From NCBI RefSeq assembly GCF_018812025.1, contig NC_063057.1:14656963-14720962 (forward strand): a stretch of 64,000 nucleotides of DNA. Direction: 5' to 3'. Position numbers and translations under genes: made by a program. The stretch comes from Megalobrama amblycephala (Eukaryota; Chordata; Actinopteri; Cypriniformes; Xenocyprididae). Positions 24,401-49,107 of the stretch are shown here, in pieces (positions within the stretch are counted from its first letter, which is position 1; the number at the start of each line of letters is the position of its first letter). The notes under the pieces were generated by a model, which saw nothing but the letters and a program-made list of their open reading frames with translations, searched no databases and was not told where the DNA came from.

Positions 24401-25166
24401 ATGATTGATTTGTGATAAGATACAGAATTTGTTTTACAGATTCAAATGTCATTGTATTTCCCTATTGTTATCCCAATAATAAAAAAGTAATATTTCCTGA
24501 TCAAAAATGTAAAAAAGAAAAGAAAAAAAGTATCCAATGCTTAACTGAACACCAAAGGACACTATTCATTGAAAATGCCCAAAAAAATCGTTCATCTTCT
24601 CAAATAAAACTATACTTCAGACAAAATCATAAACTAAGAACGGTCATGAATTACATACAGACCGTCAAAAGGTTTGAACAATGTATTTTCTCGCTCTAGA
24701 CTCTAGACTCTAGAGTGTTTAAAAAGTGTAGTGTGCTGTTGTAAAAACAAACAAACAAACAAGACCACCAGATGGCGCGGTAAACACGGAAGTAAAAAGC
24801 TTTTCAGTATATCCAAAATAAACGGTTGTGTATACATTTATCAGGGTTATTAATGTTAAAATTATGTATATAATAAACATCAAATATTACAATTAATAAT
24901 TTAGACAATCTAATATTAACTACAGTGACTTTTACCACGTCAAGACTGGGAACGCAAAATACATTAAATGTATTTATTTTTTATTTATTTATTTTTTGCG
25001 TAGTGTGTTTTTCACGTAGTTATTCAAAATATTAAATTAATACGAAATGCATCAAGTTTGCAAAGTTTTTTTTTCGCGGAAAGTTTCTCCGGATGTTGAG
25101 AGTGAGTGTTTCCGGTACGCGTGGCCGCTCCTGTGACAGCTGCTGCGCGAGAGTAGACGAGCCAAG

Positions 25167-28100
25167 ATGATCTCCCTTACCGACTCCCAGAGTAAGAACG
25201 ATTTAACCTGTCTCACTCACTGACAGCTTTTCGTCAGACGATGTATGTTGTCAGTGCATTCATGTACAAAGCCTGTCGTCTTTATCTTATCGCCTGTCTT
25301 TGTATTTATATGCGAGTAGACTCATGCAGATGTCACACCACCAGTGATAAGTCTAACGTAGAAGTCTTGAATTGCACGTCAGGAAATAGACGAATAATGT
25401 TCTGGCTTATAAACCAGACTACTTGAATTAAGTTAGAATAATCCTATCAACACAATATCATACATATGATAGAGAACATTTTAATGTAATAAATTGCCGG
25501 TAACACTTTACAGTAAGGTTTCATTGGTTAAGATTAGTTAACTACTTTTGTTAACTAAGTTTAGTTTAGTTCTTCTACAGCATTTATTAATCTTAATCTC
25601 AGCATTTACTAATACAGTTTTAAGATCAAAAGTTGTTATCAGTTAATGCACTGTGAACAAACATGCACATTTTTATTAACTATCACTAACAAAGGTCAAT
25701 AAATGCTGTAAAATATATTGTTAGTTCATGTTAATGTATTATCTAATGTTAACAATTTAGACTATTACCTTATCTAACATGTATGTGGTATTAAATGCAG
25801 ATTAAAATATTATTTATATAAAAATTGTTATAAACACATTTAAATATCTTCATAGTGGTATAATGTATGGCTTTCCCTCTCTTAACAGAAATTGGAATGG
25901 GCCTAACAGGATTTGGGGTATTTTTTCTGTTCTTTGGGATGATCCTGTTTTTTGATAAAGCCCTTCTTGCCATAGGAAACGTGAGTGGTTCCATTATGTT
26001 GTCATTAATATATTAAGATTTTAAGTATATATTATATAAGTTACATTACATTGTATGTAAAATTCTAATTATATAAATATATATATTTTAGGGCTGTCAA
26101 ACGATTAATCGTGATTAATCGCATACAAAATAAAAGTTTGACTTTGCCTAATATATGTGGGTGTACTGTGTGTAATTAATATGTACAAACCCGATTCCAA
26201 AAAGTTGGGACACTGTACAAATTGTGAATAAGAAAGGAATGCAATCATTTACAAATCTCATAAACTTATATTATATACATAACATATCAAATGTTGAAAG
26301 TGAGACATTTTGAAATGTCAAACCAAATATTGGCTCATTTTGGATTTCATGAGAGCTACACATTCCAAAAATAAGTTGGGACAGGTAGCAATAAGAGGCC
26401 GGAAAAGTTAAATGTACATATAAGGAACAGCTGGAGGACCAATTTGCAACTTATTAGGTCAATTGGCAACATGATTGGGTATAAAAAGAGTCTCTCAGAG
26501 TGGCAGTGTCTCTCAGAAGTCAAGATGGGCAGAGGATCGCCAATTCCCCCAATGCTGCGGCGAAAAATAATGGAGCAATATCAGAAAGGAGTTTCTCAGA
26601 GAAAAATTGCAAAGAGTTTGAAGTTATCATCATCTACAGTGCATAATATTATCCAAAGATTCAGAGAATCTGGAACAATCTCTGTGCGTAAGGGTCAAGG
26701 CCGGAAAACCATACTGTATGCCTGTGATCTTCGGGCCCTTAGGCGGCACTGCATGACATACAGGAATTCTACTGTAATGGAAATCACAACATGGGCTCAG
26801 GAATACTTCCAGAAAACACTGTCGGTGCACACAATCCACCGTGCCATTCGCCGTTGCCGGCTAAAACTCTATAGGTCAAAAAAGAAGCCATATCTAAACA
26901 TGATCTAGAAGCGCAGGCGTTTTCTCTGGGCCAAGGCTCATTTAAAATGGACTGTGGCAAAGTGGAAAACTGTTCTGTGGTCAGACGAATCAAAATTTGA
27001 AGTTCTTTTTGGAAAACTGGGACGCCATGTCATCCGGACTAAAGAGGACAAGGACAACCCAAGTTGTTATCAGCGCTCAGTTCAGAAGCCTGCATCTCTG
27101 ATGGTATGGGGTTGCATGAGTGCGTGTGGCATGGGCAGCTTACACATCTGGAAAGGCACCATCAATGCTGAAAGGTATATCCAAGTTCTAGAACAACATA
27201 TGCTCCCATCCAGACATCGTCCCTTTCAGGGAAGACCTTGCATTTTCCAACATGACAATGCCAGACCACATACTGCATCAATTACAACATCATGGCTGCG
27301 TAGAAGGATTCGGGTACTGAAATGGCCAGCCTGCAGTCCAGATCTTTCACCCATAGAAAACATTTGGCGCATCATAAAGAGGAAGATGCGACAAAGAAGA
27401 CCTAAGACAGTTGAGCAACTAGAAGCCTGTATTAGACAAGAATGGGACAACATTCCTATTCCTAAACTTGAGCAACTTGTCTCCTCAGTCCCCAGACGTT
27501 TGCAGACTGTTATAAAAAGAAGAGGGGATGCCACACAGTGGTAAACATGGCCTTGTCCCAACTTTTTTGAGATGTGTTGATGCCATGAAATTTAAAATCA
27601 ACTTATTTTTCCCTTAAAATGATACATTTTCTCAGTTTAAACATTTGATATGTCATCTATGTTGTATTCTGAATAAAATATTGAAATTTGAAATTTCCAC
27701 ATCATTGCATTCTGTTTTTATTCACAATTTGTACAGTGTCGCAACTTTTTTGGAATCAGATTTGTATATGTAAATACAAACACATTCATGTATATATTTG
27801 ATAAATATTTACAAGTATATTTATTAATATTTTTATATTATTTATATTATATATAAATAAAATATTTTGTACATATAACATTTCTCTTACATTAATTTGT
27901 GTGTATTTATATATACATGTTAATTACACACAGTGACAGTACTCACACATATATTATAGAAATATAATTATTTGTATATTATTTGACAGCCCTTATATAT
28001 ATATATATATAAAAAATGTGTGTGTGTATTTTAGACTCGCGTGTTTGTACGCCTTAATTATTATGAAGTTATATTATTTAAATTGCATATATATAAATAC

Positions 28101-28520
28101 AAATACATTAAAGTAACTTGACATTATCATTGAAGACCAGCAGTAATAATTTTCATTTTGATTACATAATAATGGCAATATATACATGTCAAGTCAGACA
28201 TGCCCCTTTGCCAGCTGTGATGCCTGGTTACTTGGCCCAGGTTTGTAAAAGATTTTTGGGTCAGCACACCTTAATAGCTTCAACAATTGATTGCCAATTA
28301 AGTTTAGAATTCAATGAACCAATTAGAACCCAGTTTAGGTCAGAATGCTGCTAATGGTGGATATTTTGATGAATCGAAAATTTAAGTTTTTTCTATGTAT
28401 AAACTGTTTATGTAATAAAATATGTTTTCGTAGTTTGTGTTGTCCCTTATCAGTGCAAAATTATCACAAATTAAAAAGGATTCATGCCAATATTGGGCGT
28501 TTCCAAACTTTTGGAGGGCA

Positions 28521-28585
<65 letters not shown>

Positions 28586-30764
28586 TAGTATATAGCATAT
28601 ATAGTATATTTACACATAGGTTTGCATTCTTTCTGATTAGTTTCTTTTGTAAAACTTATGTTAGCTTGAGTTAGTTGCGATTCATAAGCACAGATCCCTC
28701 AATCTCAAAAGTTTCTCTCTCACCTCTCTCTTGGTCTTCGTTCATCTCAGATCCTGTTTGTTGTCGGCCTGTCATTCGTAATCGGGCTGGAGAGGACGTT
28801 CAGGTTCTTCTTTCAGAAGCACAAAATGAAAGCCACCATCTTCTTCTTAGGAGGCGTCTTGGTGGTGCTGATCGGATGGCCCATCGTCGGAGTCGTTCTT
28901 GAGTTTTATGGCTTCTTTCTTCTATTCAGGTATTTTTTTTATAGGATTAAGAAGCTCTTATCCAGGCAAATTATTCTACATAACTAGTAGCTAATTTGCG
29001 ATGTTACAGTTTGATTGTTTTTTAAATTCCTGATGTCAATAAAGATTGACAAAAGGTGGATATAGATATTATATACTGATACATAAATAAGACAACAAAA
29101 TGGAAATTAGGTAATATTATTTAAAACATTATTGTATTAAAATGTAAATTATTCATGTAGTCTGTCTGTCAATTTTGGAACTGACAAAAGTGCAATGGCA
29201 ATTATCTCAAAATGATCCCAAATAATTGCTGATGATATATGGGTGTATGTCCACACACTAATGCCTTCTCTTCATGTGTAGGGGATTCTTTCCAGTGGTC
29301 GTAGGCTTCATCAGGAGGATTCCTGTACTGGGATATTTGCTCAACCTTCCCTTCATTAGTGGGGTAAGTTTTACTCAGCAGGGTGATGAAGACGAGAGTG
29401 CACGGTTGTACTTTTTCCTCTCGTGCTTTTATTTCTATGCAAGGAACCTCTGAGATTGCAGTGAATTTAACACGTGTCCTAACCAGGCACATATGCGATA
29501 AAGTGACAAGTTATAAAAGAGCAGAGTGTAAATGAGCAGGCATTAGTTCTGATTGGATGTGATTGTGCTAGCATTTACACTATCAGTGTGGACAGACAAA
29601 TTATCAACTTATGTCACATCTGGTTAGGACACACATTCTCATGTAAATTCACTTTAAATGCTTTTGCTTGCTTTAGCAGCTATGAGACTAACAGGCTTTT
29701 CCACTAAATGTAATGCAAATCAAAGGGGACATCTTTGAAAACAAGTTATATTTTTATTTAAATATATTCAAATATTTTATCATCACAGGGTTAGTTCACA
29801 CAAAAATTAAATTTCTGCCCTAGGTGAACTATCCCTTTAAGGGCTTTGTGTAGTAATATTTCTGAAAGTTCTGAAAAATACAATCTTAGTAGTATCTGAG
29901 GTGGATATCCTAAATTTCATACATTACTGATCAAAAGTTTGTAGACGCTTTCTTTTAAATTGATACATTTCATTCAACAAGCATGAATTAAATTAATCAA
30001 ACGTGACATTTATAATGTTACAAAAGATTTCTGTTGAACTTTCTGTTCATCAAAGAATCATGAATAGTTCTCAAAAATGTTGATAATATCAATGTATATC
30101 TTAAGCAGCAAATCAACTTAGAATGATTTCTGAAGGATCATGTGACACTGAAGTCTGCAGTAATGATGCTGACAATTCAGCTCTGCATCACAGGAATAAA
30201 TTACATTTTAAATATCTTAAAATAGAAAACAGTTATTTGAAATTGTAATAATATTTCACAATATTACAGTTTTTACGGAAATTTTGATCAAATAAACGCA
30301 GCCTTGGTGAGCATAAGTGACAGAAAAAATAATTTTACCAACTACAAACTTTTGAACAGTAGTTCAAAATTTAAGTGGTAACATTTGTTTTGGATAAAAC
30401 AAGCATTTAGATAAACACATTTTTTGGGCAGGATTCCTACCCGTTTTCACCTGCATTTGAGAAAAGAGGCTCTTGCGAGTGTCTTTCAACATGTGTTTGT
30501 TGTTCTTTTAAAGCCTTCCTAAGGCTGAGCGGACAGACAGCCATCTTGGTCAGTCACTGCTAATTCTGTCTTGCATGTGAGCATGAATCATGCCGTCCTG
30601 TGTGCACTAAATATTTTGATAAAGTGATAAATGTGCCATGAATCAGATGAGATATTGTAATTTTATATCTATAAATTAATTTCTTTTTTGAAAGTGTCCT
30701 AATCCTTCCATATTTTTTTTTCCAGTACGTGGACAAAATGAGTGAAAGCAACAACATGGTTTAA
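25167..30764 (+). CDS. golt1b: Golgi transport 1B (vesicle transport protein GOT1B)
   Basis: Small four-pass membrane protein of the Got1/Sft2 family, acting in ER-Golgi vesicle traffic. Five exons join in frame: 25167-25191, 25889-25980, 28751-28929, 29282-29363 and 30726-30764, giving 138 residues, the length of human GOLT1B. Characteristic stretches are [83 protein letters not shown] and the C-terminus [12 protein letters not shown]. The four hydrophobic segments fall at about residues 11-29, 35-53, 66-88 and 92-110. The ATG follows a GC-rich, CpG-bearing leader (about 25080-25166). Intron 2 holds a nearly intact Tc1 element nested in a MITE. The gene is followed by spx, as in human. Confidence 0.96.
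25500..25765. repeat. Truncated 'GGTAACACTTTACAGTAAGG' repeat in golt1b intron 1
   Basis: Begins CGGTAACACTTTACAGTAAG, followed by TTAACTA-rich sequence and 'gttagttcatgttaatgtatta'. The matching right end (..TTACTGTAAAGTGTTACC) is absent, so the copy is truncated. Confidence 0.55.
26184..27766 (+). mobile_element. Tc1/mariner IR/DR transposon, copy 2 (nearly intact), in golt1b intron 2
   Basis: Flanked by TA (26184-26185 and 27765-27766). The outer ends are CAAACCCGATTCCAAAAAGT and the imperfect complement TTTTTTGGAATCAGATTTG. Each inverted repeat of about 200 bp has an outer and an inner direct repeat (left about 26195 and 26361-26385; right about 27551-27575 and 27736-27756), the IR/DR design. 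Length is about 1.58 kb, with a single transposase gene inside. Same family as 1070-2513. Confidence 0.95.
26525..27544 (+). pseudogene. Tc1-like transposase, one in-frame stop
   Basis: One reading frame of 340 codons (339 plus final stop) interrupted only by TAG at 26906-26908, just after the DNA-binding domain. The N-terminal part (MGRGSPIP..., '[20 protein letters not shown]') is the paired-like helix-turn-helix region, with an RKGQGRKT basic hinge. The catalytic triad is visible: Asp in WSDESKF (codon 154), Asp in QHDNARPH (codon 244), Glu in SPDLSPIEN (codon 278). Only 33 residues separate the second Asp and the Glu, because one codon of an Arg run (RRRIR) is missing compared with copy 1 (RRRRIR). 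Both defects make an active enzyme unlikely. Confidence 0.93.
28198..28524. repeat. Fragment of a Tc1-type MITE (right end CCAAACTTTTGGAGGGCAGTG)
   Basis: The right end reads TTCCAAACTTTTGGAGGGCA followed by GTGTA and a (TA)n tract, a common terminus of fish Tc1-derived MITEs. The left boundary was not found. No coding exon in this part of golt1b intron 2. Confidence 0.4.
28524..28582. repeat. (TA)n microsatellite
   Basis: About 29 uninterrupted TA units in golt1b intron 2, about 170 bases before exon 3. Confidence 0.95.
29931..30363. repeat. Complete single 'CACTACCGTTCAAA'-family MITE
   Basis: Left end CATTACTGATCAAAAGTTTG; right end CAAACTTTTGAACAGTAGT. About 430 bp with the family core GAAGGATCATGTGACACTGA at about 30133. 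Lies in golt1b intron 4 and gives the monomer layout from which the inverted dimers elsewhere can be read. Confidence 0.75.
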
Positions 30765-31600
30765 CAGACTCTTTTTTACCACTTATTTATGATGGATTTT
30801 CTAAAGCTTTATCTTGAAACAGCCATGTGAAGTATAGAGCTCGTATAACCGAAGCTTTATATTCAGGACGTCTGAGTGATATTTACATCAACGAGAAGCA
30901 AACTGTGCTGCGTGGAAGAGAAGCCACACTTTCGCCTGCCAGACAAAGCAAAGCAATCTATAGACTGCATCACAACACTCAGCATCACTGCATCCCAGAA
31001 GAACTTTGCCCTATTTTATAAACGCAAACTTCATGAAGACGTTAATGGATGCCCTCCCATGAATGTTGAATGTGTAGAAGAGACTGTACTCTGTTACAAC
31101 AATGGCCTTGTTACATGGTTGTGTCTATAGTTGTATTTTAAAGCTGGAGGAGAACTGGATGACTCTAATTTCTTGATTTTCTATCACAAGTGTGATATTT
31201 ACACTTTCTTATAAAATTAAACTGTTACTACTTATCTGACTGGCATACAGAGATGTTATTATTGTTATTACTATTTTGTTCTTTGTCTTCAAAAATGTAT
31301 TTCCAATTGTTGCCACTGTAAATCTGAACATTGGGATTAAAAAAAAAAAAATCAGCTGCCACAAACTTTTGTAAATATAAATTTAAAAACCTGGAATTTT
31401 TATTTCTTATATTCTTATAATATTCAGGGTTTACTGTAAAAATGAATGAAAACCAACTGGAGTTCCTAAAAAAATGCTTCTATTAATAATATATACAAAT
31501 TTACATATATACAAATTTAAAAATCCTGATATGATTTTTTTTTTCTAAATATTGGTGGTATTTATTGATGTGGTTATTTTTACATACACATACACACACA

Positions 31601-32797
31601 CAGTGGGTATGGAAAGTATTCAGACCCCCTTAAATTTTTCACAATTTTGTACACACAGCACCCCATATTGACAGAAAAACACAGAATTGTTGACATTTTT
31701 GCAGATTTATTAAAAAAAAAAAAAATCACATGGTCCTAAGTATTCAGGCCCTTTGCTGTGACACTCATATATTTAACTCAGGTGCTGTCTATTTCTTCTG
31801 ATCATCCTTGAGATGGTTCTACACCTTCATTTGAGTCCAGCTGTGTTTGATTATACTGATTGGACTTGATTAGGAAAGCCACACACCTGTCTATATAAGA
31901 CCTTACAGCTCACAGTGCATGTCAGAGCAAATGAGAATCATGAGGTCAAAGGAACTGCCTGAAGAGCTCAGAGACAGAATTGTGGCAAGGCACAGATCTG
32001 GCCAAGGTTACAAAACAATTTCTGCTGCACTTAAGGTTCCTAAGAGCACAGTGGCCTCCGTAATCCTTAAATGGAAGATGTTTGGGATGACCAGAACCCT
32101 TCCTTGAGCTGGCCGTCCGGCCAAACTGAGCTATCGGGGGAGAAGAGCCTTGGTGAGAGAGGTAAAGAAGAACCCAAAGATCACTGTGGCTGAGCTCCAG
32201 AGATGCAGTCGGGAGATGGGAGAAAGTCAACCATCACTGCAGCCCTCTACCAGTCGGGGCTTTATGGCAGAGTGGCCCGACGGAAGCCTCTCCTCTGTGC
32301 AAGACACGTGAAAGCCCGCATGGAGTTTGCTAAAAAACACCTGAAGGACTCCAAGATGGTGAGAAATAAGATTCTCTGGTCTGATGAGACCAAGAACTTT
32401 TTGGCCTTAATTCTAAGCGGTATGTGTGGAGAAAACCAGGCACTGCTCATCACCTGTCCAAAACAGTCCCAACAGTGAAGCATGGTGGTGGCAGCATCAT
32501 GCTGTGGGGGTGTTTTTCAGCTGCAGGGACAGGACGCAATCGAAGGAAAGATGAATGCAGCCAAGTACAGGGATATCCTGGATCTGAATATTCAGGGTCT
32601 GAATACTTAGGACCATGTGATATTTCGGTTTTTCTTTTTTAATAAATCTGCAAAAATTCTGTGTTTTTCTGTCAATATGGGGTGCTGTGTGTACATTAAT
32701 GAGGAAAAAAAATGGACTTAACTGATTTTAGCAAATGGCTGCAATATAACAAAGAGTGAAAAATGTAAGGGGGTTTGAATACTTTCCGTACCCACTG
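31601..32797 (+). mobile_element. Second-family Tc1 element (CAGTGGGTATGGAAAGTATT ends), deleted
   Basis: Left end CAGTGGGTATGGAAAGTATT; right end is the complement of CAGTGGGTACGGAAAGTATT, with TA at the right. The inverted repeats of about 200 bp include 'cagcaccccatattgacagaaaaacacag' on the left and its complement on the right, with inner 'aagtattcag' repeats (IR/DR layout). The 3' half of the transposase is deleted. The flanking DNA is (AC)n-rich on both sides. Confidence 0.88.
31919..32590 (+). pseudogene. Tc1-like transposase fragment (second family)
   Basis: Recognisable blocks are SKELPEELRDRIVARHRSGQ, ISAALKVPKSTVASVILKWK, a GRPAKLS hinge after a stop at about 32105, ILWSDETK (first catalytic Asp) and [19 protein letters not shown]. 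Frameshifts and stops separate them. After about 32575 the frame runs straight into the right inverted repeat, so the second Asp and the Glu are gone. Resembles the Sleeping Beauty/Tc1 clade more than the family at 26184. Confidence 0.9.
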
Positions 32798-33253
32798 TAT
32801 ACACACACACACACATATATATATAAAATATGAAAATGGTTTAGCTGCCAAAAACTGTTGTAAATATAAATTTAAAAACCTTTTAAATAAAAGAGTTTTT
32901 ATTTCTTATATTCTTATAATATTTGGGGTAAACTGTAAAAATGAATGAAAAATATTTGTGGTACCAACTGGAGTTCCAAAAAAAAAGAAGCTAATATTAT
33001 TAATAATATAATTGTTATGATATTAATAATGCAATATATACAAATTTAAAAATCCTGATATGAGGTTTTTTTTTAATATTGGTGGTATATATATGAAAAT
33101 GGTTCAGCTGCCAAAAACTTATAAATTTAAAAACCATGAGTTTTATTTCTGTATACGATAAAAATGATTGAAAAATATTTGCTGATTTCCTAAAAAATGC
33201 TAATAATAATAATAAATATAATTGTTATAATATTAATATACTAATACATATAT

Positions 33254-33285
<32 letters not shown>

Positions 33286-33968
33286 TTTTTGTACTATTAA
33301 TATACTAAAGTTATGTTTTTTTAAAGTTATGTTTTATTGTTATGCTTATTTTTTTTTTTTCTTCTTCTGGGTATCTGAAGAATGACAAATGGTGTCTGAA
33401 GTATCATTTTTACAGTGAGGAATGAGTCTTTTCTTCAACCTAGTTTTTACTGTGCCAAGATTTGTCATTTGTAATCTATTTCAGAGACCATAAACATATA
33501 AGGTTGTTTCTTATCTATGATCCCCTTCTAGAAGAGACATAAATTGCGAGGCAAATTTGGAGGCAGAGCCCAGCAGATATTTATATATGTAGTGTCAGCA
33601 GGGAAACCCCATCAGCCGCTAACTGTTGTTCATTCATAAAAAACGATTAGCTGGTGTATTTGAGACGCTTCATCGCTGAAGGCGTAAACATATCAATACT
33701 TTCCGCCCTCTTCTTTTCATTAGTTACTATTAAAAGTGCACCTGAATGGAAATTTCCCTTCAGCAGAGCTGCAAAACATCCTAGCTTACAGATGTATAGC
33801 CCTGCGAGCGTGTCTTCAAACGTCATAGCTATAATGTAGGTTTATTATTTTTAAAGGAAGGGTTAACTAATCGCTCCGAAAGGTTCGTGGTCCGGCCCCG
33901 TCGTGAATCAATGGGACTTGACCTATAGCTGAAGACTAATTCATTCAACATTCCCCCACCCTGATGAT

Positions 33969-33976
33969 TATAAATA
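33969..33976 (+). promoter_or_regulatory. spx: spx TATA box
   Basis: TATAAATA at 33969-33976, about 80 bases before the spx start codon. Transcription start would fall near 34000, just before 'cactcttgatcttgcctctgagactcaacagctg', leaving a short 5' UTR. Confidence 0.65.
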
Positions 33977-34051
33977 TCAAGGAGAGACTTCACACTCTTC
34001 ACTCTTGATCTTGCCTCTGAGACTCAACAGCTGAAGAGGACGTCTGACACT

Positions 34052-35018
34052 ATGAAAGTAAGTCCACATTCATGCTTGTACTCGTTTTGAACACTTTCGG
34101 CAATTAACTTACAACTACTTTAAGTGACTATCACCAGGTACTACTAGTCATTTTACCATTAGGAATCTTGTACTGACATAATTGTGCATAATCTAATTAA
34201 TACTGAAGAGATAAGAGGCTTTATACAGTGTTATAAAAGGCTAATTGCAATGCAGTGCACATGGGAAATTATTAATTTTAACATAACTTCACCTTTCCAG
34301 GATTTAAGGACTCTTGCGGCGTACGCACTTGTGCTGTTACTTCTGGCAACATTCGTGTCCCATTCCCGGAGTGCGCCCAGGGTAATGAGATCCATGATAT
34401 TATACTGTGAACATTGTTTAATTTTTTTTTATTAAACACTGTTTTAATTTTTAAATTTGACTTGTGTAATTACATTTATTTTATTTTTATTTATAAATAT
34501 TTTATATTTTAAAATAAAACTTCTGTTCTACATTAAACGGTGCAAATATATTCAAAATAATTTATATATATTTATTTTTTTGATTAAAGGGCAGTTTTCA
34601 GCGTCGGAATTGGACACCCCAAGCCATGTTATATCTTAAGGGAACACGTAAGTTACTGCTGTTTTTCAACCATATCGCTGTCTAAAAGTGCAAATATGAT
34701 TCATTTTGTTCCATACGCTTTTGAATGAACTTTTCATGTTTATTTTAGAGGGGCGGCGCTTTGTGTCAGAAGACAGAAATGAAGGGGACTTGTACGACAC
34801 AATACGCTTGGGTATGAATTATTAATTATCAATCGTTATTTATGCATGGTGTAAGTACAAATATCTACTTTACATTGTAGCATGAACACTAGTGTAAAGT
34901 GTAAACTCTCTCTACAGAGTCACGCAGCCAAAACACAGAAAACCTGAGGATCTCTAAAGCGGCTGCATTTCTCTTAAATGTTCTCCAGCAAGCCAGAGAC
35001 GAGGATGAGCCTTACTGA
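34052..35018 (+). CDS. spx: Spexin prohormone (neuropeptide Q)
   Basis: Secreted precursor of spexin, a 14-residue amidated neuropeptide related to galanin and kisspeptin that acts on galanin receptors 2 and 3 and reduces feeding in fish. Five exons join in frame: 34052-34057 (only Met-Lys), 34301-34381, 34590-34647, 34749-34811 and 34918-35018, giving 102 residues. A signal peptide (LVLLLLATFV core) covers about residues 1-26. NWTPQAMLYLKGTQ occupies residues 36-49, preceded by the dibasic RR and followed by GRR, which supplies the amide and the cleavage site. The final Gln codon is split by intron 3. The acidic C-terminal tail ends DEDEPY. A TATA box lies 80 bases upstream. Convergent with gys2. 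Residues match the vertebrate spexin core exactly as I recall it. Confidence 0.96.
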
Positions 35019-35547
35019 AACCAGCTAAAAGAGCTCAAACAACTCACTGTTACATCTGAATCATGTGGAATTTAATGTTTTCAACTTCATCCTCAGCTAC
35101 GACGATGCCCGTGTTTTAACTTCTCTAAAAGTTCATCACTTACTGTTCAACATTATCACAAGTAATGTGGAGTTGAGTTATGTATGTTTCCAGATTATTT
35201 GTATCATTCCACTTGGACTTATTTTGGACTGATAATTTAAGTAACTCAAGGAATAGAGCAGAGACTGATTTTGAGGTATTTTAATTTCTTGTTTTATTTC
35301 AGGTGAAATAATGGGTTGTTTTTTCAAGACAGATCTTGGAAAAAATACTATTTATGATGATTGAAATTCTGTGTAATATAAAATAACTGTACAGATTTTT
35401 TTTTTTTCCCTTTTCATTTTCTCATGTTAAATCAACATGTGAATTGAATTGTCTATAAAATACATATTTGAGAATATGTGAACTTTTTCTCAATTAATTA
35501 AACTAAATTTGCACTGATAACCACTACTGTGAGTGAGACTTCTTTGG

Positions 35548-35712
35548 TTGCACTTTATTTGAAGGCGTCCTTGTTACAGTGTAATTATACCATTGTGTAC
35601 AAAGCAATATTAATTAGGGTTTGGTTTAGGGTTAGTTGCATTTAATTAAACATAATTTACTGTTATTACTATAGTAAGTGCATGTAACATACATAACAAG
35701 GACACTAAAATT
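35548..35712. repeat. Fragment of a 'CACTTTATTTGAAGG..GTCCTTGTTACAG' repeat
   Basis: TTGCACTTTATTTGAAGGCG then TCCTTGTTACAGTGTAATTA, with 'ataacaaggacac' near 35695 as the opposite end. A partial copy with no coding content, just downstream of spx. Confidence 0.5.
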
Positions 35713-35797
35713 GCAAACTTTTTAATAGAACATGGGTGTAATGTTTTACATTTTTGCACATTAGTGTTATTAAAATGTTGCTTATCTTGGTAATATG

Positions 35798-36195
35798 TGA
35801 CTCTAGACCACAAAACCAGTCATAAGGGTAAATTTTTTTGAAATTGAGGTTTATACATCATCTGAAAGCTTTCCATTGATGTTTGTTAGGACAATATTTG
35901 TCCAAGATACAACTATTTGAAAATCTGGAATCTGAGGGTGCAAAAAAATCAAAATATTGAGAAAATCACCTTTAAAGTCCTTAGCAATGCATATCCACTC
36001 ACAAATTTTTTTTTTTTAATATATATATTTATGGTAGGAAATTTACAAAATATCTTAATGGAACATGATCTTTACTTAATATCTAATGATTTTTTGGCAT
36101 AAAAGAAAAATCGATAATTTTGACCCATACAATGTATGTTGGCTATTGCTTCAAATATACCCATGCAACTTGTGACTGGTTTTGTGGTCCAGGGT
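35798..36195. repeat. MITE with CTAGACCACAAAACCAGTCA / TGACTGGTTTTGTGGTCCAG ends
   Basis: The inverted termini are 18-20 bp. The interior is AT-rich, with 'gtttgttaggacaatatttg' and 'caaatatacccatgcaac' blocks. About 395 bp, between the convergent spx and gys2 genes. Confidence 0.75.
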
Positions 36196-36542
36196 ATGTT
36201 TTAGGGAAAAAAATTATTATTTTTTTTTTTTTTTCAACATTTTCTCTATTATAGCCTCATGGCACCAATCTACCAAATTTAGTTTTAAGCTTTACAAGAT
36301 AAAAAAAAAAAAAATCCAGATTTTCTCACTAATGGAACATACATGACATTTCATACAGTGGTCTGTCTGAGACTAGTAGTGAAAATGTTTTTTTGTTTTT
36401 TTATGTTACGCCACTGTATGTAAAAGATATTTTCTTGTTCATTTTTTGGAGCTATCAATAATCCATTTAAAAACTGTAGCACATTCTCAAAGGGTAGCAG
36501 GTGTAAATATTTCTGAGCTACAGGAGCAGGAGGGTGTGGATC

Positions 36543-49107
<12,565 letters not shown>

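Larger units (their letters stand above)
26089..27993. repeat. TAGGGCTGTCAAACG repeat interrupted by Tc1 copy 2
   Basis: The left part (26089-26183) starts TAGGGCTGTCAAACGATTAA followed by TCGTGATTAATCGC. The right part (27767-27993) is rich in TATATA and ends ATTTGACAGCCCTT. Terminal TAGGGCTGTCAAA is mirrored at the right end. The Tc1 element at 26184-27766 sits inside. Confidence 0.7.
30765..34051. other. golt1b-spx intergenic region
   Basis: Begins with the golt1b 3' UTR (an ATTAAA near 31216 is a possible poly(A) signal). It then holds direct repeats of a 'tttcttatattcttataatattc'-type sequence around the Tc1 element at 31601-32797 (compare 31400-31560 with 32830-33060), a (TA)n tract near 33258-33284, and the spx promoter. 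No coding exon recognised. Confidence 0.6.
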
